NCBI RefSeq assembly: GCF_030811555.1
Contig: NZ_JAUSQZ010000001.1
Location: forward strand, 1,054,001 to 1,118,000
DNA from: Kineosporia succinea
GTDB taxonomy: Bacteria > Actinomycetota > Actinomycetes > Actinomycetales > Kineosporiaceae
Direction: 5' to 3'
DNA: 64,000 nucleotides
Below the pieces are notes generated by a model. That model was not told the DNA's origin. It did no database searches and worked only from the letters and a program-made list of their open reading frames with translations. Below are positions 42,812-51,900 of the stretch, piece after piece (the first letter of the stretch is position 1; each line of letters begins with the position of its first letter). The position numbers and the translations under genes are program-made.

Positions 42812-43849
42812 GTGGCTATTGTCTGGGACAGTCTGGTTCGGCCTGCTGACCTCACGACCTTCGTGCGGAACGTGCCGATCGACCAGCAGTACACCCTGAA
42901 CTCCCTGTTCCCCGACCGACTCGTCAACGACGAAGAGGTCAACATCTCCGACGTCACCATCACGGCCCGGACGGCCAAGGTGCGTGCCTTCGACGCTCCC
43001 CCGGCCACGATCGCCCGAGACACCTTCTCCCGCAAGAAGGTCAAGCCGCTGCCGGTCAGCGTGATGCTGAACCAGGGCGAGGTCGACAAGCGTCGACTGG
43101 CCGTAGCCCAGGCGCGCGGCGGAAGCGACGCCAGCCTGATCGAAGCCATCTACGACGACGCGACGACCGCCACCAAGGCCGTGCAGCGTCGGGTCGAGCT
43201 GATGCGCGGTGACCTGCTGGCCGACGGCAAGGTGACCATCTCCAACGAGAACGGTGTCACCACCGAGGCGGACTTCAGCGTCCCTGCGGGCAACATCGCC
43301 ACCGCCAGCACCCTGTGGTCGGACCCGGCGGCTCCGATCCTGGACAACCTGCGGACCTGGTCCAAGGCATACCGCGACCTGAACGGCTTCGCGCCGGGCG
43401 GCATCGTGATGTCCGAGGACTCCTGGTACCTGATGGCCGCGAACGATCAGATCCGAGGCCTGTACCTGGGCGCCAACGGCAACGCGGCCACGATCGTCAA
43501 CGAGGGCCAGGTCGACGCGGCGCTTCGGGCGTTCCGGCTGCCCCCGATCCGGCTCATGTACGACGCGCAGACCGACGTGGACGGGACGCTGACCCGCATC
43601 CTCCCGGCGAACAAGATCTTCTTCGTCCCTCCGGCGGGCGTCGAGCTGGGCTTCACCGCGTGGGCACTGACCGTCACCGGGGTCCAGGCCGCACAGGCTG
43701 GCCAGCTCACCTTCGGAACGGCCGCGGGCATGGTCGGCGTCATGGACGTCAACTCGGCCCCGCCGTACCAGGAGGCCGTGTACGTGGATTCCTGCCCGCT
43801 GCCGGTGCTCAGCAACCCGCGCGCTCTCGCCATCTTTACAGTGGCGTGA
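42812..43849 (+). CDS. Major capsid protein (lambda E / capsid protein E family)
   Basis: 345 residues. Family features include VPIDQQYTLNSLFPDR, the E-loop region (AFDAPPATIARDTFSRKKVKPLPVS), VQRRVELMRGDLLADGKV and the C-terminal ELGFTAWALTVTGVQAAQ segment. HK97 fold expected. GTG at 42812; ribosome site AAAGGA is rather far upstream. This is the main protein of the head. Confidence 0.93.
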   Translation: MAIVWDSLVRPADLTTFVRNVPIDQQYTLNSLFPDRLVNDEEVNISDVTITARTAKVRAFDAPPATIARDTFSRKKVKPLPVSVMLNQGEVDKRRLAVAQARGGSDASLIEAIYDDATTATKAVQRRVELMRGDLLADGKVTISNENGVTTEADFSVPAGNIATASTLWSDPAAPILDNLRTWSKAYRDLNGFAPGGIVMSEDSWYLMAANDQIRGLYLGANGNAATIVNEGQVDAALRAFRLPPIRLMYDAQTDVDGTLTRILPANKIFFVPPAGVELGFTAWALTVTGVQAAQAGQLTFGTAAGMVGVMDVNSAPPYQEAVYVDSCPLPVLSNPRALAIFTVA

Positions 43850-43851
43850 GC

Positions 43852-44091
43852 ATGGCTGATCGCATCGCGGCGGCCCGGTTCTACTTCCACGGCGACGTAC
43901 CCGGCGTAGAGCCAGATGCCCTCGGGAACCACTGGTTCAACATCGGTAACACCGTCCCGGCAGACATCGTGGCCCAGGTCGGCGACCACCTCTTCGAGGA
44001 TCAGCCAGAGGCATCCGCAGCTCAACAGGATGCTGCTCCTGCCCTGCCGAAACGTCGGGGACGTCCACCGCGCGTCCGCGCCGACAACTAA
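43852..44091 (+). CDS. Small head-region protein with AT-hook-like tail
   Basis: 79 residues. N-terminus ADRIAAARFYFHGDVPGVEPDALGN; the C-terminus PKRRGRPPRVRA contains the RGRP core of an AT-hook, which binds the minor groove of DNA. ATG at 43852, two bases after the capsid gene stop. Found at this place in many actinophages, function unknown. The AT-hook is notable in a head gene and might contact packaged DNA. Confidence 0.75.
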   Translation: MADRIAAARFYFHGDVPGVEPDALGNHWFNIGNTVPADIVAQVGDHLFEDQPEASAAQQDAAPALPKRRGRPPRVRADN

Positions 44092-44125
44092 ATAAGCCCC
44101 TGGTGGCGTAGCTGGAGGTTCCGCC

Positions 44126-44545
44126 TTGGCCAACATCTACGCCGCCAGGTCCGACATCGCCACGGTCTGGGACGGCACCGTCCAGGAATCCGACCACGAC
44201 CGCATCGACCAGCTCCTCGTCTACGCCCACGCCCTCCTGCGGTCCAAGGTCCGCACGATCGACGACAAGGCCAACGCCGGCGAGGTGGACACGGACCTGG
44301 TCCAGATGCTTCTGGTGACGGCCGTCATCAGGGTGCTGAACAACCCGAAGGGCGTGCTGGGCGCTGGTACGGGAGAGACCTCGTACTACTACGCCCAGGC
44401 TGGGTCGGACCGCTACGGCGGCCTCTACTTGGACGACGACGAGATCACGCTGCTCGGTGTCGGTACCAAGTCGGCCACCAGGGTTGCCAGCTTCCGGATG
44501 GCGTCCCCGTACGGGATCGTCCGCGACGAACCGTGGCGGTACTGA
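44126..44545 (+). CDS. Head-tail connector (adaptor) protein
   Basis: 139 residues, helical with a beta end, resembling the Gp6/Gp15-type adaptor proteins (IYAARSDIATVWDGT, HDRIDQLLVYAHALLRSKV, VTAVIRVLNNP). It forms a ring below the portal. TTG start at 44126, supported by GGAGG 7 bases upstream. Next gene starts two bases after its stop. Confidence 0.82.
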   Translation: MANIYAARSDIATVWDGTVQESDHDRIDQLLVYAHALLRSKVRTIDDKANAGEVDTDLVQMLLVTAVIRVLNNPKGVLGAGTGETSYYYAQAGSDRYGGLYLDDDEITLLGVGTKSATRVASFRMASPYGIVRDEPWRY

Positions 44546-44546
44546 C

Positions 44547-44894
44547 GTGCTGCTTCACACCCCAGACCAGGTGACGATCCTGACCGCCCCGCTGGTCGCC
44601 CAGGCGAACGGTTACGGCGGGAAGAAGCAGGACTGGTCGAATGCGGTTGAGACCATGGTGGCCGCGAACGTGCAGCCCGCTACGACCTCGGAGTTGCTGG
44701 AGTCCAGCGGTTCCCGAGACCAGGTCGTCACCCGGTACAAGGTCTGGTTCCCCGCCGGGACCTCGGTCACCGCAACGAGTCGTCTCCGCTGGAACGGCCT
44801 GCTGCTGTCGGTCGACGGCCAACCGCAGGTGTGGCACGACGCCTGGGGCACTCCCGATCACGTCGAGGTGCTGGCGGTTGTCTCCGCCGGATAG
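44547..44894 (+). CDS. Head closure / head-tail joining protein
   Basis: 115 residues, beta-rich (QVTILTAPLVAQANGYGGKKQDW, VVTRYKVWFPAGTSVTATSRLRWNGLLLSVDGQPQVWHD), as in stopper proteins of the Gp16/FII type. Position between adaptor and Gp10-like genes agrees. GTG at 44547 directly after the adaptor stop. Confidence 0.82.
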   Translation: MLLHTPDQVTILTAPLVAQANGYGGKKQDWSNAVETMVAANVQPATTSELLESSGSRDQVVTRYKVWFPAGTSVTATSRLRWNGLLLSVDGQPQVWHDAWGTPDHVEVLAVVSAG

Positions 44895-44902
44895 GACCAC
44901 CC

Positions 44903-45211
44903 ATGCCTCGTAAGGGGTATGTCGTCAAGCATTCCCGAGCGAAGTCCAAGATCATCGGGCCGCTCGTTCCGCAGATCGCCGCGAAGGCCGAGAAGGCCGT
45001 CGAAGAGATCCGCCCGACGATTGCCCGCTCCCAAGATGAAGGTCCTCACCTCCAGGACTCTCTGCGGGTCGAGACCAAGTCCTGGGGTGCTCAGGTCCTC
45101 TTCGGCAACGAAGACGAGTACGAGAAGGCCCTCAGCTACGAGGTCGGCAACACCCACCAAGACGGCGCTCGGCCACTTCAGAAAATCCGCCAGCGCATCG
45201 CGAGGAGCTGA
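44903..45211 (+). CDS. HK97 gp10-like tail component
   Basis: 102 residues. Pattern KSKIIGPLVPQIAAKAEKAVEEIRPTIARSQDEGPHLQDSLRVE, then VLFGNEDEYEKALSYEVGNTHQDGARP with the conserved end of gp10-like proteins, which join the tail tube to the head. ATG at 44903 is chosen since longer reading overlaps the previous gene. Length is on the short side. Confidence 0.8.
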   Translation: MPRKGYVVKHSRAKSKIIGPLVPQIAAKAEKAVEEIRPTIARSQDEGPHLQDSLRVETKSWGAQVLFGNEDEYEKALSYEVGNTHQDGARPLQKIRQRIARS

Positions 45212-45213
45212 AC

Positions 45214-45444
45214 ATGTACATCCGCGTCTCTCAGGAGCGCGTGATCGCTGGGTTGATGCGCATCCCCGGTGAAGTCATCCAGGTCGACGAAGCGATCGGC
45301 GACCAGGCCATCCGCGATGGCTACGCCCGCAAGGTCGACGGGCGCGCCAAGTCGAAGCTTCCTCCCGGAACGACCTCTCCCCCAGTCGATCGCACCGGTG
45401 CGAAGCAGAACCCGACGTCTTCGCAGGACGCCAACGTGAAGTAG
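45214..45444 (+). CDS. Small head-tail region protein, 76 aa
   Basis: 76 residues: a short alpha/beta N-terminus (MYIRVSQERVIAGLMRIPGE) and a disordered Ser/Pro/Thr tail. ATG two bases after the preceding stop, so cotranslated. Unrecognised; possibly a minor structural protein. Confidence 0.68.
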   Translation: MYIRVSQERVIAGLMRIPGEVIQVDEAIGDQAIRDGYARKVDGRAKSKLPPGTTSPPVDRTGAKQNPTSSQDANVK

Positions 45445-45451
45445 GTCGCCG

Positions 45452-45868
45452 ATGGCCACCCCCGAGATCGTGGTCTTCCCGAACGCGCTACCGGTGGTCA
45501 TCAACTACCTCACCCAGCACCTCGGCGATGACGTCACCGTGACCGCTGGGCTACCACCTGGCGCGGACATCCACGACTCGCTGCCCTGGGTGCAGCTCAT
45601 CCCCGCCGGCGGAGCCTGGCGGGTGCGCAAGCAGCTCGACGAAGTCGTGCTCAACATCAACATCTACCACCACGCCGAAGCGCTCTCGGACATCGACAAC
45701 CTCGGACTCCAGATCCGGGGAGCCATCGAGTCCATGCAGGGCCTGACGCTCGACGGCGTGGCTATCACTCGCACCAGCGAGCTTTCGAGCCTCACCCGTC
45801 TGCCAGACGCAGACCCTCTCATCGCGCGAGCCGGAATCACCGTCTCGCTGCTCGTCCGACCGCTGTAA
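45452..45868 (+). CDS. Tail terminator protein
   Basis: 138 residues with the fold pattern of tail terminators (gpU/Gp17-like): VVINYLTQHLGDDVTVTAG, SLPWVQLIPAGGAWR, LNINIYHHAEALSDIDNLGLQIRGAIESM. It stops tail-tube growth and joins the head. It lies right before the tube gene, as usual. Confidence 0.83.
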   Translation: MATPEIVVFPNALPVVINYLTQHLGDDVTVTAGLPPGADIHDSLPWVQLIPAGGAWRVRKQLDEVVLNINIYHHAEALSDIDNLGLQIRGAIESMQGLTLDGVAITRTSELSSLTRLPDADPLIARAGITVSLLVRPL

Positions 45869-45919
45869 CCCACGACAGCGCTCCGACGGCTCACTCCCCC
45901 AACTTCAAGGAGAGCCCTC

Positions 45920-46504
45920 GTGGCGAAGAACTCTGACAACGTGCGGGTCGGCTACGCGGGCAGCGTGTACGTCGGCCTGGTGGGCGCCACCGCGCCCGTA
46001 AACCCTACCGCCGCCTGGGACCCGGCCGACTGGACCGAGCTGGGTCACATCAGCGAGGACGGCATCACCGAGCAGTCAAGCAGGGACACTGCCGAGTTCA
46101 AGGCATGGGGTTTCCCAAACTCCCCGGTGCGCATCCAGACCACCAGCCAGGAGTTTTCGTTCCAGGTGACCTTCCTGGAGACCAGCCACCACATCCTGTC
46201 GCTCTTCCACGGCATCGACCTGGACGACTTCACCTCGACCGCGTCAGCCGGTGGCGTCCCTCAGTTCCTGAAGGCGAACAAGGGCTCCGAGACGGGCCCG
46301 CAGGAACGCGCTCTGGGCATCGACGTCATCGACGGCACGCACCTTCAGCGGATCATCGTGCCGAAGGCTCAGATCACCGAGACCGGTGACCTGTCGTACA
46401 AGACGGATGAGATGGTCCAGTACCAGGTGACGTTCAAGGGCTTGGTCGGCTCGGACGGCGTCTCGTGGACGAAGATGTGGACCAACCTGTCCCTCGCGGC
46501 CTGA
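45920..46504 (+). CDS. Major tail (tube) protein
   Basis: 194 residues. Beta-rich: VRVGYAGSVYVGLVG, WTELGHISEDGITEQSSRDTAEFKAWG, SFQVTFLETS, typical of siphovirus tube proteins. GTG behind AAGGAGAG. The next genes to the right on the plus strand (chaperones) are displaced by a two-gene minus-strand insertion directly after its stop. Confidence 0.9.
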   Translation: MAKNSDNVRVGYAGSVYVGLVGATAPVNPTAAWDPADWTELGHISEDGITEQSSRDTAEFKAWGFPNSPVRIQTTSQEFSFQVTFLETSHHILSLFHGIDLDDFTSTASAGGVPQFLKANKGSETGPQERALGIDVIDGTHLQRIIVPKAQITETGDLSYKTDEMVQYQVTFKGLVGSDGVSWTKMWTNLSLAA

Positions 46505-46975
46505 TCACAACTTTCCTATGGCGTCTCTGAAGGCGCTCAAGGCTGACTCGAACTCCAGCTCGGCCGATGGCGACTTGCCGGTCATGGCAGCATCCGAGAG
46601 ATCGCAGAACGTGTCGAAGAGGTGCGACGCCGCCGCGCTCAGCGACTGATTGCCTGAGTAGAGGATCGGCAGCAACAGTGCATGCAGGCCTGTTACACCG
46701 CTGATGCTGAGTTCGACAATGATGGGCTCCACGTTCCGACCGGGGGCAGCCTGCTGGCTTTCCCTCGCGCGGAAGATCAGCGCTGATGTGGAAGCAGACG
46801 CAGCGAAGTTGAAGCACTGCCCCCGCAGCCGCTCCCTCTGGTCTTGGCGGCGGTAGCGCGCCTCAGACCGGATGGACCAGGTCACGGCGAAGAACGCGGC
46901 CACGGTTCCGACCGCTTCGACCCAACCAGAAGCTTCATCGCCGGTGATCCAGTTGCCGAGGGAAGCCCAGCTCAT
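46505..46975 (-). CDS. Membrane-anchored hypothetical protein inserted in the tail operon
   Basis: 156 residues. One membrane helix near the N-terminus (VEAVGTVAAFFAVTWSI), a basic coiled coil (RSEARYRRQDQRERLRGQ) and a helical C-terminal domain. The plan resembles the cargo island proteins. ATG at 46975 has no ribosome site; TAGCTT lies at -7 to -12, so leaderless. It is on the other strand from the tail genes and abuts the tube gene. Function unknown. Confidence 0.73.
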   Translation of the reverse strand: MSWASLGNWITGDEASGWVEAVGTVAAFFAVTWSIRSEARYRRQDQRERLRGQCFNFAASASTSALIFRARESQQAAPGRNVEPIIVELSISGVTGLHALLLPILYSGNQSLSAAASHLFDTFCDLSDAAMTGKSPSAELEFESALSAFRDAIGKL

Positions 46976-47025
46976 GAGCACAAGCTAGGGCTTCCCCACC
47001 GGTAACAAGGGTGGTTCGGTGGAGA

Positions 47026-47613
47026 TCAGGCGGCTGCCAGCAGCTGCTTCTGCTCGTACTTACGGCGCCAGGTATGCAGCGTGCTGAGCGAGATGCTGAA
47101 CTCGTCGGCGACCTGGTCCCAGCTGGCATCGGACTGCTCGTAGAACTCGATGGCGGCCTTGATTTTCACCATCGACATCTTCGGCTTCCTGCCGCCGGTC
47201 CGGCCGTGCTTGCGGGCAACGGCCAGACCTTCGAGGGTCCGCTCGACCATGATGTTCCGTTCGAACTCGGCGAAGGCCGCGAAGACGGTGAGCATCAGCC
47301 GCCCGGAGGCAGAGCGGGTGTTCAGCGGCTGGCCCATGAACTGGAGGACGATCAGACCGTTGTCCTCCTTCTCGAACTTGTCCACTAGCTTGAGGACTTC
47401 GGTGACGGTGCGGGACATTCGGTCGAGGCGGGGGACGACGAACTCGTCGCCGGCTCGGAGCTGATCCTTAGCCTGCTCGAAGATCGGTCGCCTGACAGCC
47501 TTGCTGCTGATGGTCTCGATGTAGACCTTGTCGCAGCCAGCGGCCCGGAGGACGTCTTCCTGGGCTTCGGGGTTCTGTTCGCGCGTGCTGACGCGAGCGT
47601 AGCCAATCCTCAT
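47026..47613 (-). CDS. Serine recombinase (resolvase/invertase family)
   Basis: 195 residues. Catalytic domain: IGYARVSTREQNPEAQ with the nucleophile Ser, RLDRMSRTV with the active-site Arg, then the long helix region (ASGRLMLTVFAAFAEFERNIMVERT). The C-terminal HTH (DQVADEFSISLSTLHTWRRKY) is of the resolvase/invertase kind. It recombines short inverted or direct sites, so it may invert phage DNA or resolve multimers. The prophage integrase is a different, tyrosine type. ATG at 47613 is leaderless behind a strong promoter. Confidence 0.93.
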   Translation of the reverse strand: MRIGYARVSTREQNPEAQEDVLRAAGCDKVYIETISSKAVRRPIFEQAKDQLRAGDEFVVPRLDRMSRTVTEVLKLVDKFEKEDNGLIVLQFMGQPLNTRSASGRLMLTVFAAFAEFERNIMVERTLEGLAVARKHGRTGGRKPKMSMVKIKAAIEFYEQSDASWDQVADEFSISLSTLHTWRRKYEQKQLLAAA

Positions 47614-47619
47614 GCAGAA

Positions 47620-47648
47620 ATTCTACGGCGCTGACGTTTGCCAAACAA
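47620..47648 (-). promoter_or_regulatory. Promoter and palindrome of the serine recombinase gene
   Basis: Minus strand: -35 TTGTTT (47643-47648), 17-base spacer, -10 TAGAAT (47620-47625), ending 6 bases before ATG. The palindrome GTTTG-C-CAAAC (47636-47646) overlaps the -35 box and spacer and may be an operator or a crossover site. Confidence 0.65.
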
Positions 47649-47757
47649 GCAATATGCACCCGTTATCCGCACTGAAACATGACTGATCGCGGCAGCTTTA
47701 AGCTACCTCAGGTATCCGATCGTTTTCCGCACAGGGGTTTCCCGCAAGCACATCCAC

Positions 47758-48049
47758 CCCCTCTCCCAACCCACAGGAGTAGCTATGCGCAAGTTCGGAA
47801 ATCTGGAGTTCGGACGGACAGCCACCCTTCTCGACGAGAAGGAAATGACCGTCCTGACTGATCCGAAGCCACGGGTCGAAGAGTTCCCCGACGGTGGCGC
47901 CATCGTCCATGTCGCTCTTTACGTGGACTCGGTTGCCGTTGCGCCTGAGCACGAGGAGAGCGTCGACGTGAAGCCCTTCCATCGCGACGAGTTCAAGTAC
48001 CTCAAGCCCGTCGCCAGCTGAACCACTCCCCTCTCCCAACCCACAGGAG
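47758..48049 (+). repeat. 22-base direct repeat before two consecutive genes
   Basis: The same 22 bases, beginning CCCCTCTCCC and ending CCACAGGAG, occur at 47758-47779 and 48028-48049. Each ends in the ribosome binding site of the next gene. The interval given spans both copies. Confidence 0.93.
47785..48021 (+). CDS. Small tail-region protein, 78 aa
   Basis: 78 residues, acidic alpha/beta (RTATLLDEKEMTVLTDP, GGAIVHVALYVDSVAVAP). ATG with AGGAG 6 bases upstream. Its leader includes a 22-base sequence repeated exactly before the next gene. Unrecognised; lies between tube and chaperone genes, so possibly a tail-assembly factor. Confidence 0.72.
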   Translation: MRKFGNLEFGRTATLLDEKEMTVLTDPKPRVEEFPDGGAIVHVALYVDSVAVAPEHEESVDVKPFHRDEFKYLKPVAS

Positions 48050-48055
48050 ACCGTG

Positions 48056-48553
48056 ATGCCCGCTGCCCGTCAGCGCCGCTCCACCAAGGCCGAACTGGCC
48101 GCCGCCGAGGTCGAACCCGACGACACCGACCTGGACGAAGCCGAAGAGTCCGACGAACTGTTCGCCCTCGACCTCACGGCCGAACTAGCCCAGACGAAGA
48201 CCTTCTTCGTCCAGACCACGCCCGACGGCGACGGCTTCAACATGCCCTTGGCCAACTATTGGCCGCCCGCAGTTTTCGAAGCCGCGCTGGACGACAACAT
48301 CGGCGGGATGGTCCGGCTGCTCGCTGCGACGCTGCCTGAAGCTGACGCCGAGGTGCTCCAGTCGCTGCCGCTGGGCGCGCTGGCGAAGGTTTTCGATCAC
48401 GTCAAGTCCCTGAACGGCACGAGCCTGGGGGAAGACGAGGGCTCCGCGACCTCCTCGCGGAGCACCGGGACGAAGTCGAAGCGGACCTCCTCTCGGAGTA
48501 CGGCGTCGACCTCCGAGACCACTTCGCGCCGTCGTTCGGCCAAAGCCGTCTGA
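48056..48553 (+). CDS. Tail assembly chaperone, short form (gpG-like)
   Basis: 165 residues. Acidic N-terminus (EPDDTDLDEAEESDEL), central domain FVQTTPDGDGFNMPLANYWPPAVFEAALDDNIGGMVRLLAATLP, and a Ser/Arg-rich end produced when no frameshift occurs. It keeps the tape measure soluble during tail assembly. ATG at 48056 (GTG one codon earlier) behind AGGAG. A slippery site at 48427 allows the longer form. Confidence 0.85.
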   Translation: MPAARQRRSTKAELAAAEVEPDDTDLDEAEESDELFALDLTAELAQTKTFFVQTTPDGDGFNMPLANYWPPAVFEAALDDNIGGMVRLLAATLPEADAEVLQSLPLGALAKVFDHVKSLNGTSLGEDEGSATSSRSTGTKSKRTSSRSTASTSETTSRRRSAKAV

Positions 48554-48927
48554 CGCCGCGCCGGTTGGCCGTGCTGATCCGGCAGCTTCCTGAGGACAGC
48601 CGGACCAAGTCGGCTCTCGCCGGTCATCCAGGCGTCCGCTGGAGTACAACGGACTGGCTACTGGCGCACCATTCAGATCAGGAAGACCGGGCGTTCTCGC
48701 TGGCGTACGCAAAGGCCACGAACGGGAAGCGTCCGCCGAGGCTGGAGCTGGTGAAGCGCCCCGGCGCTCCGCGAGATCGCCGCTCGGATTCTCCTGGCCC
48801 GAAGGCCGAAGCCAACGCTCGCGCTGCCGATCTGCTTGCAGCGTTGAAGCCGGGCGGATCAGGCCTGACTCACCTCACCGATGCCACCTTCCAGGCGTCC
48901 AACAGCATCGAAGAACGCACACCGTAG
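48056..48927 (+). CDS. Tail assembly chaperone, long frameshifted form (gpGT-like)
   Basis: The second frame is open from before 48421 to 48927 and is clearly coding right after the slip site: RDLLAEHRDEVEADLLSEYG, RDHFAPSFGQSRLTPRRLAVLIRQLP, then WSTTDWLLAHHSDQ. It has no start codon of its own near its true beginning. A -1 shift at GGGGGAA joins it to the short form, giving about 290 residues in total. The arrangement is the conserved G/GT pair of long-tailed phages. Confidence 0.82.
48427..48433 (+). promoter_or_regulatory. Programmed -1 frameshift site GGGGGAA
   Basis: In the zero frame the codons are CTG-GGG-GAA; after a one-base slip back the ribosome reads GGG-GGA-AGA and enters the long frame. 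The site lies where coding character passes from one frame to the other. Confidence 0.75.
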
Positions 48928-48963
48928 CGACTGGTTTGCCAGCCACCGAGAAGGAGTTCCTCG

Positions 48964-51900
48964 ATGGCTGGCTCCCAGCTTGCTTACTCGACACTGCACC
49001 TCAACATCACCGGTGACGTCGACTCGTTCGAGAAGGACGTCGACCGGAAGCTGAAGGCGATCGCCGACAGCCTAGGCACCAAGTTCCAGGAGCGCTTCGA
49101 CGAGGCCTTCGAACGGGGCCTCGGGCGGGAGCTGAGCCGGAGCGTTCAGCAGGCCACCCGGCGGGTGGAGCGGACCGCGCCAACAGTCACGGTGAACGTC
49201 GACGCTGACGCGAAGCAGGCCGAGGACCAGCTTCAGAAGCTGGAGCGGACCGAACGCACAGTCCGGGCGAAGCTCGAACTGGATGCTGCGAAGGCTGAGC
49301 AGAAGCTCCAGCGGCTGGAGCAGACCGAGCGGACCATCAAGTCCCAGCTCGAAATCGCCACCGCTAAGGCCCAGCTCCAGATCCAGAAGTTCACGTCCCA
49401 AGAAGCCGACCTCCAGGTCGAGGTCGACGCTGGTACCGAGGGCGCCGAGGCGAAGCTCCGCGAGGTCACTGAGCGGCGCCGCATCGCCGAGCTGGAGCTG
49501 TCGGCCAAGACCGAGAACGCCCAGGCGAAGCTGGCTCAGGTTGTCCGCGACCGGAAGATCACGCTGGAGGCGCGGGCCGACACGGCGGCTGCTGAGGCCC
49601 AGCTGGACTTCGCTGCCCGCGACCGCACGGTCAACATCGACATCGACACGGGCCGCGCCAAGTCGGCTATCTCCGCCCTGACCGGTGCTCTGGGGAACCT
49701 CGGGTCGGCCGGATCATCGCTCGGTTCGCTCGGCGGGGCTGGTGGGCCGATCGGTGGCCTCGCGATGGCTGCCGGACTCTCCACCGGCATCCTCGCCGTC
49801 GTCGGCACCCTCCCTCTGCTGGCCACCGGTCTCGCCGCGGCCGGCGCTGCGGGTGGCGTCGCGATGCTCGCGTTCCGGGGTGTCGGTGAGGCGCTGGCCG
49901 AGATGGAGAAGAACGCCGAATCGGCCGAGGACCGCCTCCAGGCACAGAAGGCCGCCGCCGATGCGGTGAAGTCCGCCCAGTCGGGTCTGGCTAGCGCCCA
50001 GTCGAGCCTGGCGGGCTCGTACAGTTCGCTGGCGGGTGCGCAGGCTGCGTTGAAGTCCGCGCAGGCCGCTGCCGCTCAGGCCACCCAGCAGGCCGCTGAG
50101 CAGGTCCGTTCCGCCCAGCAGGGGATCAAGGACGCCTACCGCGAGGCCGCTGAGGCGAACGAGGATGCCGCCCGTCGGGTCCAGGACGCTGAACGCAGCA
50201 TTGTCGACGCTCAGCGGGACGCGAAGCGCGCTCAGGAGGATCTGAACCAGGCGCGCAAGGACGCTGCCGACCGGCTCCGGGAGTACAAGGACCAGCTGGC
50301 CGACGGCGCCCTGAACGAGCGCCAGGCCATCCTCGACGTTAAGGAAGCCGAAGAGGAACTGGCTCGGGTACGCGCCGACCCGACCGCCGACAACCTCGAC
50401 CGGGAACGGGCGCAGCTGCGCCTGGACCGCACCCGGCAGAACCTCGACGAGACCCGCCGCGCCAACCGGGAACTTCAGACCGAGGCCGACGAGGCGAAAA
50501 AGAAGGGCGTCGAGGGCTCCGACGAAGTCAAGGACGCCAAGGAACGCCTTCGCGACTCCAACGAGCGGGTGAAGGACTCCGAGCGAGCTCTCGCAGACGC
50601 TCGGGACGCTCAACGGCAGGCTCAGCTCGACGGCCAGAAGGCCATCGAGCTGGCCGAAGCGGCGCTGACTCAGGCTCGGGAAGCTCAGGCCCGTACGGCT
50701 GAGCAGAACGCTGCGTCGATCGCGAACGCGCAGAGGGCCATTGAGGACTCCGAGCGTGGCGTCGCCGATGCGCAGCGCGGTGTTGCCGACGCCCAACGCG
50801 GAGTCAACACGGCGTTGGAGAACGCAGCGGTCGCGGGCAAGGCGCAGACCGAGGCGTGGGATGCCCTATCCCCTGCCGCGCAGCGTTTCACGAAGAAGAT
50901 CGCCGGTATGCGTGAGGCCCTCGATGGCCTGACTGCGATCGCCGCGACGGCCATGTTCGGCAAGCTCACGACCGCCCTCGACATGTTCGGGGACAACCCG
51001 AAGCTGGGTCAGGGCATCCGTGACCTGGTGGAGGGTGTCGGCGGCGCCATCGGCGACGTCGCCGTGAAGTTCGCGCAGGTGTCCTCCGGCAAGGAAGGCG
51101 AGCAGTTCGTCGGCTTCCTGAAGGACACCCTCCCGGACGCAGTGCGTTCGCTGGGTGACGTAGGGACACAGCTCGCTCGGATCGGCGCCGCGCTGCTCAA
51201 GGCCATGGGTCCAGCAGGTATGACCCTGCTGAACGACTTCGCTGGCTGGCTGGAACGCCTCGCGAACTGGATGAACAGCACCGCCGGTCAGAAGGAACTC
51301 ACGGCGTTCTTCAACGACCTGGTGCCCGTGGTCAGAGCTGTGGCCAGCCTTGTCGCGGACACGTTCCGACTGCTGTGGGAGCTGTGGCCGGACGCTGATG
51401 CGCTCAGCAACATCGCGAGGCCTTTCCAGATCCTCTCTGAGTTCCTTGGTTTCCTCGGGAAGTTCTTCGATGAGCACCCGGACGTCGCAAGGAATCTGTG
51501 GCAGATAGGCCAGTCCCTCAGCTCCTTCGGGTTGATCAACTGGGTCAGCAGCCACATGGACAGCATCCTCGGCTTCTTCGAAGGCCTTTCGAACTTCGAC
51601 TTTCGCAAGATGGCCGGTGACTTCAGCAGGGGTGGCGCTGACCTGATCTCCGGGTTCGCCGAAGGCATCGGTACCGGGCTGTCTTCGCTCTTCGCAAACC
51701 TGCCAGGTTGGTTTACCAAGTACGTCATCGACCCGATCCTGGGCCTTTTCGGGATCAGGAGCCCGTCCACCGTGGCCAAGGGCTGGGGTGGCGACATCAT
51801 CCAGGGGCTCAAGGACGGCTTCCAGGAAAAGCTCCTCGGGTTCTGGGATTCGGCAAAGACGTGGTTCACCCAGCACATCGTCACGCCCATCCTCAGCTTC

